From Nocardioides terrae (GTDB lineage Bacteria; Actinomycetota; Actinomycetes; Propionibacteriales; Nocardioidaceae), in NCBI RefSeq assembly GCF_900112345.1, contig NZ_FOLB01000016.1:1-48538 (forward strand): a stretch of DNA of 48,538 nucleotides, in the 5' to 3' direction. The notes under the pieces are model-generated. The model was not told where the DNA came from. It did not search any database and saw nothing but the letters and a program-made list of their open reading frames with translations. Within the stretch, counting starts at the first letter, position 1. Each line of letters starts with the position of its first letter. Positions 42,808 to 48,538 of this stretch are shown in pieces. A program made the translations under genes and the position numbers.

Positions 42808-43692
42808 TCAGGCTTTGCGGACCTGCGGCTCCGCGACGGTGGTCGAGGCCGCCAAAGACCCCAAGAGGGCCAGTGCGTGTGCGGTCCGAGAAGCGGGTTC
42901 GGCGGCGTAGACGGTCAGGCTCAAGCCGGGATCTGAAACCATGTCGACGCTCTCGTAGGCGAGCTCGAGCTCGCCGACGGCTGTGTGGTGGAACCTCTTG
43001 GTACCGGCGCCATGGAGGCGGACGTCGTGGCTGGACCATCGGCGCCGGAACTCCTCGCTGCGGGTGGCGAGCTCGCCGACGAGGTCGTGCATCAGCCGGT
43101 CGTGGGGGTCGCGGCCGGCCTCGGTGCGCAAGATGGCTACGGCGGTGTCGGCGGCGGTGTCCCAGTCGGGATAGAAGCGCCGAGAGTCGTCGTCGAGGAA
43201 GGTGTACCGAGCGAAGTTCGGGACCGGTCCGGTCGCGCGCTCGTAGAGGGATTCGTGCATGGCGCGTCCGAGCGGGTTGGTGGCCAGCAGGTCCATGCGC
43301 CCGTTGCGGATCAGGGCCGGTCCGCCCGTGATGGCGTCCAGCACCCAGGTCAGGCTCGGACGCGGCATCCAGGTCTTGGCACGACGACGAGGACGGAGGA
43401 GCTCGCTGGTCCCGTCCGCAGCCTGGGCGAGATTGAACAGGTGGCTGCGTTCGGCGTCGTCGAGGCGCAGGGCCCTGGCGATGGCGTCAAGGATCGAAGC
43501 ACTCACCCCGGCGAGCGCGCCGCGCTCGAGCTTGGAGTAGTACTCGATGCTGACCCCGGCCAACGCGGCGACCTCGCCTCGCCGCAGGCCCGGGACCCGC
43601 CGCTGCCCGACGTCCGGGAGCCCGACGTCCTCAGGTGTCAACTTCGCGCGACGGGAGCTGAGGAACTCACTCGCCTCCGACCGGTTGTCCAT
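42808..43692 (-). CDS. XRE/MmyB-type transcriptional regulator
   Basis: 294 residues. The N-terminal helix-turn-helix (about 30-75) shows RRGEVAALAGVSIEYYSKLE; the C-terminal MmyB-like ligand-binding domain has NGRMDLLATNPLGRAM, RFYPDWDTAADTAVAILR and YAAEPASRTAHALALL. ATG at 43692. It is divergent from the exporter-dehydrogenase-cupin genes across 101 bp, so it is probably their repressor. Confidence 0.9.
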   Translation of the reverse strand: MDNRSEASEFLSSRRAKLTPEDVGLPDVGQRRVPGLRRGEVAALAGVSIEYYSKLERGALAGVSASILDAIARALRLDDAERSHLFNLAQAADGTSELLRPRRRAKTWMPRPSLTWVLDAITGGPALIRNGRMDLLATNPLGRAMHESLYERATGPVPNFARYTFLDDDSRRFYPDWDTAADTAVAILRTEAGRDPHDRLMHDLVGELATRSEEFRRRWSSHDVRLHGAGTKRFHHTAVGELELAYESVDMVSDPGLSLTVYAAEPASRTAHALALLGSLAASTTVAEPQVRKA

Positions 43693-43793
43693 GCCGTCGA
43701 CGCTACCCGCGCCGCCGCGCACGAGGGATGCCCTGTTGGTACACCTCACAAGCGTGACTTCTTCGCGTCCGCGGCCGGGGGTTGCATGGAGGC

Positions 43794-45078
43794 ATGCCAC
43801 TCCCGCAGGGCCACACCCGCACCCCTGAGCGCTCCGCAGCAGCTGGCCCGACGCTCCCGGACGGGAGGTTGCCGCGTGCCGCGGCGCTGTCGGCCCCGGT
43901 GCTGGGGACGATCGTCCTCATCACCGCCATCGCACCGCTGGCCACCGACATGTACGTCCCCGCCTTCCCGCTGGTCGGCCGCGAGCTCGACGCGTCGGCG
44001 ACCCAGGTGCAGTTGACGCTGACGACGTTCTTCCTCGGCATGGCGCTGGGACAGCTGGTCGGCGGGCCGTTCTCCGACCGCGTCGGTCGCCGCCGCCCGC
44101 CGCCCGCTGCTCGCGGCGTTGGCGGTGCTGGTGGTCACCTCGGTGGCGTGCGGGTTCAGCCCGACCGCGGCGGTGATGACGGCCGCGCGGCTGGTGCAGG
44201 GCTTCGCGGGCGGGTGGGCGATGGTGATCGCCCGTTCCGTGGTCGTGGATCTCACCGATGGCGTCCGGATGGTCCGCGCGATGAACGTGGTCGCCGCGGT
44301 CGGGGGTCTCGCCCCGGTCGTCGGCCCGTTGCTGGGTGCGCTGGTGCTGTCGGTGACGCACTGGCGCGTCTCGTTCTGGCTGGTCGCTGCCCTGGCTGCG
44401 ATGATGCTCGCCGCGGTGGCGCTCGTCTTGCACGAGTCGCTTCCCGTCGAAAGCCGCCACCCGGGCGGCCTCGACCGTCTGCTCGGTGCGACCGGTGAGG
44501 TGCTGTCCTCGCGCGTGTTCAGCGGGCACCTGGTGGTGTTCGCGTTCTCGATGGGCACGACGTTCGCGTACGTGGCCACCTCCGCGTACGTGCTGCAGTC
44601 CATGAACGGTCTCACCCCGTTTCAGTACTCGATCGACTTCGCCGCCAACGCCGCCGGGATGACGGCTGCCGCCGTAGTGGCCGCCCGGTACGCCAAACGG
44701 CTCCCGGCCCGCGTCTTCGTCAAGATCGGACTCACCGCCACCGGCGTCGCGGGCGTCGTGCTCGCTGTCGGGGCCGTGTGGTTCTCGATGCCGCTCGCCT
44801 TCGCACTGGTCGGGTTCGTCGTCCTGATGACCGCCCAGGGACTTGTCGGCCCGAACGCGGGCGCGCTCGCCTCCGCCGCGGTCCCCGAGCACCCCGGCAC
44901 CGGGTCGGCGCTCCTCGGCTTCCTACAGTGGGTGATGGCCGGCACGATCGCACCCCTGGCCGGCCTCGGCGGCGAGGACACCGCCGTCCCCATGGCCGCC
45001 ATCGTCCTGCTCCTCACCGGCGCGTCCTGCATCGCCTACGTCGCCGCCGCCGGCCGCCGACCTTTCCGCGGACCGTGA
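43794..45078 (+). pseudogene. Bcr/CflA-type drug exporter (MFS), frameshifted
   Basis: The 5' part (to about 44095) encodes ALSAPVLGTIVLITAIAPLA and ATDMYVPAFP, signatures of the Bcr/CflA subfamily, and stops reading sensibly at SDRVGRR. The following transmembrane helices continue in the next frame from LLAALAVLVVTSVACGF to the stop at 45078. The switch coincides with a tandem duplication of CCGCCCG (44093-44099 and 44100-44106). Removing one copy restores one protein of about 420 residues with twelve predicted helices. It is a pseudogene, a phase-variable gene or an assembly error. Confidence 0.8.
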
Positions 45079-45131
45079 CGTCCGCAGCCCAGCCACGTCC
45101 GATCCCCGCAACGACGAAGGAGCACCATCAC

Positions 45132-46172
45132 ATGCGCGTCAACGCCTACGCAGCTCTGGCCGCCGGCCAGCCGCTGACCCCCACCACGATCGAGCGCCGC
45201 GAGGTCGGCCCGAACGACGTCCTCATCGCCATCGAGTACGCCGGCATCTGCCACTCCGACATCCACACCGTCAACGGCGAGTGGGGGCCGCAGCCCTTCC
45301 CGATCGTCCCCGGCCACGAGATCGTCGGCACCGTGGCGAAGGTCGGCTCCGACGTGACCCGCCACCAGGTCGGCGACCGCGTCGGCGTCGGCTGCATGGT
45401 CAACTCCTGCGGCGAGTGCACCAGCTGCCGCAAGGGCGACGAGCAGTACTGCCTCGCCGGAATGGTGCCGACCTACGCCGGCACGGACCGGGACGGCACC
45501 ACCACCCAGGGCGGGTACGCGACACACGTAGTCGTCGACGCCGACTACGTGCTCTCCGTGCCGGCGAGCCTCGACCCGGCCGCTGCGGCGCCGCTGCTGT
45601 GCGCCGGCATCACCACCTACGCCCCGCTCCGGGGCTGGGGCGCCGGCCCGGGCAAGAAGGTCGCCATCGTCGGCCTGGGCGGCCTCGGCCACATGGCCGT
45701 CAAGATCGCCCATGCGCTCGGCGCGGAGGTCACCGTGCTCTCGCAGTCGCTGAAGAAGCAGGAGGACGGCCTGCGCCTCGGCGCCGACCACTACCACGCC
45801 ACCTCCGACCCGGAGACGTTCCGGGCCCTGGCGGGCCGGTTCGACCTCATCCTCAACACCGTCAGCGCCCGGATCGACCTCGACGCCTACCTCGGCCTGC
45901 TCGCCGTCGACGGCACCCTGGTCAACGTCGGCGCCCCGGCCGAGCCACTCAGCGTGAACGTCTTCTCCCTCATCGGCGGCCGGCGGTCCCTAGCCGGCTC
46001 CATGATCGGCGGCATCGCCCCGACCCAGGAGATGCTCGACTTCTGCGCCGAGCACAACATCGGCGCCGAGGTCGAGGTCATCTCCGCCGACAAGGTCAAT
46101 GCCGCCTATGAGCGCGTCCTCGCCTCGGACGTGCGCTACCGCTTCGTCATCGACATCCGCACGCTCGCCTGA
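45132..46172 (+). CDS. Zinc-dependent NAD(P)-dependent alcohol dehydrogenase
   Basis: 346 residues, MDR superfamily, similar to YahK/cinnamyl alcohol dehydrogenase-type aldehyde reductases. Catalytic zinc ligands lie in GICHSD and PGHE; the structural zinc cysteines are in CGECTSCRKGDEQYC; the coenzyme motif is GLGGLGHMAVK near 178-188. AAGGAG precedes the ATG. 53 bp after the exporter stop, probably in one operon with it and the cupin gene. Confidence 0.92.
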   Translation: MRVNAYAALAAGQPLTPTTIERREVGPNDVLIAIEYAGICHSDIHTVNGEWGPQPFPIVPGHEIVGTVAKVGSDVTRHQVGDRVGVGCMVNSCGECTSCRKGDEQYCLAGMVPTYAGTDRDGTTTQGGYATHVVVDADYVLSVPASLDPAAAAPLLCAGITTYAPLRGWGAGPGKKVAIVGLGGLGHMAVKIAHALGAEVTVLSQSLKKQEDGLRLGADHYHATSDPETFRALAGRFDLILNTVSARIDLDAYLGLLAVDGTLVNVGAPAEPLSVNVFSLIGGRRSLAGSMIGGIAPTQEMLDFCAEHNIGAEVEVISADKVNAAYERVLASDVRYRFVIDIRTLA

Positions 46173-46184
46173 GAGGACCCGGCC

Positions 46185-46592
46185 ATGAAGTTCAGCAAGA
46201 GCGGAGGCCAGACCGCCACCGGCCCCACCGACTGGTTCACCGGCACCGTCTACATCGACGGCATCCGCAACCCTGACGAGCAGTCCGCCGTCGGCTGCGC
46301 ACACGTCCGGTTCACGCCGGGCGCGCGCACTGCCTGGCACCACCACCCCAAGGGCCAGACCCTCTACGTCACCGACGGCATCGGCTACGTCGCTCGCCGC
46401 GGCGGCGACGGCGGTACCGAGGTTCAGGAGATCCGCCCGGGCGACGTCATCTACATCGAACCCGACGAAGAGCACTGGCACGGTGCCACACCTGACCGGT
46501 TCATGGCGCACGTCGCCATCCAAGAGGCCGACGAGTCTGGTCAGGTCGTGACCTGGCTCGAGCACGTCAGCGACGCCGAGTACCCATCCTGA
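46185..46592 (+). CDS. Cupin domain-containing protein
   Basis: 135 residues forming a single cupin barrel. Metal ligands are in WHHHPKGQTLYV (cupin motif 1) and PGDVIYIEPDEEHWHGA (motif 2). Similar small cupins are oxygenase-like or carboxymuconolactone-related proteins that follow dehydrogenase genes. ATG 12 bp after the dehydrogenase stop, so cotranscribed. Confidence 0.88.
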   Translation: MKFSKSGGQTATGPTDWFTGTVYIDGIRNPDEQSAVGCAHVRFTPGARTAWHHHPKGQTLYVTDGIGYVARRGGDGGTEVQEIRPGDVIYIEPDEEHWHGATPDRFMAHVAIQEADESGQVVTWLEHVSDAEYPS

Positions 46593-46611
46593 CCGGGTGC
46601 GCACTGGCTGA

Positions 46612-46639
46612 GGGCGGGCGACTCACCAGTCGCCCGCCC
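46612..46639. terminator. Terminator hairpin after the cupin gene
   Basis: GGGCGGGCGAC (46612-46622) and GTCGCCCGCCC (46629-46639) form a perfect 11-bp stem with loop TCACCA, 20 bp after the cupin stop codon. There is no long T run, but it marks the end of the operon. Confidence 0.7.
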
Positions 46640-46961
46640 CCGCCGTTCCAGCAGCTCCTGCTGGCGCTGCTGTTCGCTGGCGACAGACAGCCGCGCGACC
46701 GCCTGATCGAAGATGCGCGCGGGGTCAGAACGATTGGTCCGGTGTGGCGGCGAGGGCGCGGCAACAGCTTCGCGCGCACGGTCACCACCGAGTTGTCGAC
46801 CCCGGCCCGTGGTCAGGCCGACATCGACGTGATGTCGATTCTCATCACAGCCCTCATCGTGTCTGCTGCCGAGGAGCTCGGCGTTGCGACCAACTAAGGG
46901 ATGCGGGTCTCGATCGTTCCGTCGCAGCCTCCCCGCGGTCCTGCCGCGACGCTTACCGCCG
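46640..46961. other. Gene-poor stretch with possible decayed coding sequence
   Basis: About 320 bp. Short frames exist on both strands (for example one on the plus strand ending at 46897 with MSILITALIVSAAEELGVAT), but none has a convincing start, ribosome binding site or recognised domain. Probably gene remnants from rearrangement of this accessory region. Confidence 0.4.
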
Positions 46962-47261
46962 TCATTTCGATCCGCACGGGGACGGCGCCTCGCTGGAGAG
47001 TCTTCGGAGACTGGACGCGATGTACGGGCCAGACTCATCGTCCGCGGCCGCGTAAGTGACTCGGACACATGCGTCGAGTTCAGCCACCTTGGTGACGGCG
47101 TCCGTGGCGAAGCATTGGCCAGTTGCCGCGGGAGCCCCGACGCAAATGGTCTGCTGATCGACCTTGGTCACTCGCCCCACCAGAGAATGGTCGCGCTCCG
47201 CTGAGTTGCCGCAGGCGGCCAGGATGAGGACGAACATCAAGCTTCCAGTCTTCAACCGCAC
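46962..47261 (-). CDS. Small secreted lipoprotein, unknown function
   Basis: 99 residues. The signal peptide MRLKTGSLMFVLILAACG ends in a lipobox (LAAC), so the protein is predicted lipid-anchored outside the membrane. Three further cysteines (ICVG, QCFATDA, DACVRVTY) could form disulfides. GTG start with GGAGG five to nine bases upstream. No family recognised. Confidence 0.65.
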   Translation of the reverse strand: MRLKTGSLMFVLILAACGNSAERDHSLVGRVTKVDQQTICVGAPAATGQCFATDAVTKVAELDACVRVTYAAADDESGPYIASSLRRLSSEAPSPCGSK

Positions 47262-47275
47262 GCCGACCTCCGAAG

Positions 47276-47584
47276 TTGGAACGCCGATGGCGTCATCGTA
47301 GGCATCGATCAGGATCCACCTGGGTCATCAGGACCGCGAGCACGGCGGCGTCCGTCCTGACCATGCCGACGAAGACGCTCGGCCACGCCCACCAGTCGAT
47401 CACGGACGAGTACTGCGTCGCGAAGCCGGCGATGGCCACGGACGTCTCGAACGTGCTCGATGAGGCGCTCGCGCCGTCTGACACGCACCACGCGGCCACG
47501 CACCTGTCGCCCTTTCACGGCGAAAGCCACGGGCAAACCCCGGATCAGGCGGATCAACTCAAGGCGAGACCGCCCCTGCCCTGA
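47276..47584 (+). pseudogene. Tyrosine recombinase (integrase) C-terminal remnant
   Basis: Only the end of an integrase is left: TLGHAHQSITDEYCVAKPA matches the conserved LGH...S...T...Y catalytic block of tyrosine recombinases, followed by VSNVLDEAL, a usual last helix. The Arg-His catalytic part upstream is missing. It points toward the tRNA-like fragment 30 bp away, as integrase genes often do at their attachment site. Confidence 0.65.
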
Positions 47585-47615
47585 GTGTTTCCCCAGGTCA
47601 GAGGCGGTCTACTCG

Positions 47616-47652
47616 GTCGGGCTGACAGGATTTGAACCTACGACCCCTTGGA
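47616..47652 (-). other. tRNA-Pro-like 3' fragment (possible attachment site)
   Basis: Read on the minus strand, the segment ends CAAGGGGTCGTAGGTTCAAA then TCCTGTCAGCCCGAC: a variable region, T arm and 3' acceptor strand resembling tRNA-Pro(GGG). The 5' half of a tRNA is not found upstream, so this is not a gene. It fits the duplicated 3' end left by an element inserted into a tRNA. Confidence 0.55.
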
Positions 47653-47713
47653 TGAATCGAGGCCATCACAGTCAGTGCCGACAAGAACGGTGAAGAACGG
47701 TTTGCGCTGGTCA

Positions 47714-47737
47714 GACGCGGGACGGCGGTCCCGCGTC
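47714..47737. terminator. Perfect 10-bp hairpin
   Basis: GACGCGGGAC (47714-47723) and GTCCCGCGTC (47728-47737) pair exactly around GGCG. It stands between the tRNA-like fragment and a gene-free stretch; it is probably a terminator from the old element, though no T run follows. Confidence 0.5.
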
Positions 47738-48186
47738 GATGCCGAGACTACCCGCCGATTGCTGAGAATCGACATCTGTAAGTGGCCACCCGGTGACGTC
47801 GTGCAGCGGGCGGAGCCACCGCTGCTCGCCGATCCCCTCCCGCCATTGAAGGCGGCGAGCTTCCCCTAACCGCGAGCGCCACTGGCGCGCCGGCGTCTCG
47901 GCGATTTGAGCCTCCTGAGCGAGCGTCACTGCCGTGAGTCATGGCGCCGTACACCGCCCAGAATGGGCGCCCCACACCGCCCAGTTAGACGCGGATTCAC
48001 GACATCCATCGACCGTGATTGCCGGAACACGGTCGAGCTCGGTGCCCCGCTCCGCGTCGTCCAAGTGCGCGTTGGCCACACCCAGCGGAACGCCTAAATG
48101 TGATGACCAACCTCCCTGGACATCACACCTAAACCGCCGCGTCCGGGTGGCGCTGCGACGAAGACCAGTGGCCTCCCCTAGTCGAC
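47738..48186. other. Gene-free stretch before the insertion sequence
   Basis: About 450 bp in which I see no supported gene. A 12-base near-repeat (ACACCGCCCAG followed by A or T) occurs at about 47951 and 47974. Short open frames here carry no recognisable domain. Confidence 0.4.
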
Positions 48187-48538
48187 TGAATCGCGCTGGG
48201 TTTCGTTCCGCTTGATGAGTCAGGATGGGAACGATGGCCAGGTATACGAACGAGATGCGTGAGCGGGCGGTCCGGATGGTCGCCGAGGTCCGCCCGGAGC
48301 ACCCGCACGAGACGGCCGCGCTGCGGCACGTCGCGGGGTTGTTGGGGATGAACGTCGAGACCCTGCGGCTGTGGGTCCACCGCGCGCAGGTCGATGCCGG
48401 AGTCCGGCCCGGGACGACCTCGGAGGAGGCTGAGGAGATCAAGCGCCTCAAGCGTGAGGTTGCCGAGCTTCGCAGGGCGAACGAGATCTTGAAGTCCGCC
48501 TCAGTGTTTTTCGCCAAGGAGCTCGACCGTCCCACGAC
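48187..48538 (+). mobile_element. IS3-family insertion sequence, left end (truncated by window)
   Basis: TGAATCGCGCTGGGTTTCGT at 48187 looks like an IS3-family terminal inverted repeat (TGAA.CGC.C.GGGTTT pattern) and lies 47 bp before an IS3-type OrfA. The element continues past the window end, so its right repeat and OrfB cannot be seen. Confidence 0.7.
48234..48538 (+). CDS. IS3-family transposase OrfA, partial
   Basis: 101 residues before the window ends. A helix-turn-helix (ALRHVAGLLGMNVETLRLWV) is followed by a leucine-zipper helix (EEIKRLKREVAELRRANEIL) and KSASVFFAKELDRP, the standard end region of OrfA, where programmed -1 frameshifting into OrfB normally occurs. ATG at 48234 with GGATGGG upstream. 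Incomplete at the 3' end. Confidence 0.85.
   Translation, partial: MARYTNEMRERAVRMVAEVRPEHPHETAALRHVAGLLGMNVETLRLWVHRAQVDAGVRPGTTSEEAEEIKRLKREVAELRRANEILKSASVFFAKELDRPT

Noticed and set aside
46541..47068. Leftward open frame over the cupin end and the gene-poor stretch
   Set aside because: It overlaps the cupin gene and its terminator antisense and has no recognisable domain.
47616..47720. Full tRNA gene
   Set aside because: Only the 3' arm is present; no matching 5' acceptor, D arm or anticodon arm upstream.
47711..47929. Leftward 72-residue frame near the right end
   Set aside because: No domain, no clear ribosome binding site, and it runs through a perfect hairpin.

Overview
High-GC actinobacterial DNA, most likely from Nocardioides or a relative in the Propionibacteriales. 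The evidence is the codon usage, an F420-type luciferase-like oxidoreductase, DUF5302, a GarA-type FHA protein, and a gcvH-garA-merR-DUF151-merR-gcvP block laid out as in Mycobacterium tuberculosis Rv1822-Rv1832. The genus is an inference; the actinobacterial origin is secure.

Region 1 (1-8059) is an integrated filamentous phage (inovirus) of a Gram-positive host. A leftward operon encodes a probable ssDNA-binding protein, small membrane and coat proteins, a 50-residue major coat protein followed by a strong hairpin, a large surface adsorption protein, a pVI-like protein, a Zot-type assembly ATPase and an HUH rolling-circle Rep. An XRE-type repressor is transcribed in the opposite direction. 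The element is bounded by a 15-bp direct repeat (1-15 and 8045-8059) that matches the XerD-side half of actinobacterial dif, and it carries no integrase, so XerCD-mediated integration at dif is the natural reading. Two features stand out. A perfect 16-bp ParB site (parS) lies in the regulatory intergenic region. The repeat also lies inside the repressor reading frame, so integration changes the repressor C-terminus.

Region 2 (8080-29370) is ordinary chromosome. It holds DUF5302, tag, a GNAT enzyme, a sortase, an F420-type oxidoreductase, a cyclophilin lipoprotein, OsmC, a HesB-like protein, pepN, rmuC, an MTHFR-like protein, a secreted phosphodiester glycosidase, an FAD monooxygenase, a YbdK-type ligase, an amidohydrolase with zwf, a GGDEF-EAL protein, an SRPBCC protein, a methyltransferase, an NAD(P)-binding protein and a CPBP protease.

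Region 3 (29370-42713) is a conserved leftward cluster. It contains gcvP with a glycine riboswitch, two MerR regulators around a DUF151 nuclease-like protein, garA-like, gcvH, two DUF881 proteins flanking a small basic membrane protein, a CDP-alcohol phosphatidyltransferase, two CNNM/CorC-type membrane proteins and a spermidine-synthase-like protein. A divergent YihY/BrkB membrane protein follows.

Region 4 (42808-48538) is accessory. An XRE regulator diverges from a Bcr/CflA-type exporter broken by a 7-bp duplication, followed by a zinc alcohol dehydrogenase and a cupin. Then come decayed DNA, a small lipoprotein, an integrase C-terminal remnant beside a tRNA-Pro-like 3' fragment, and the left end of an IS3-family insertion sequence running off the window.
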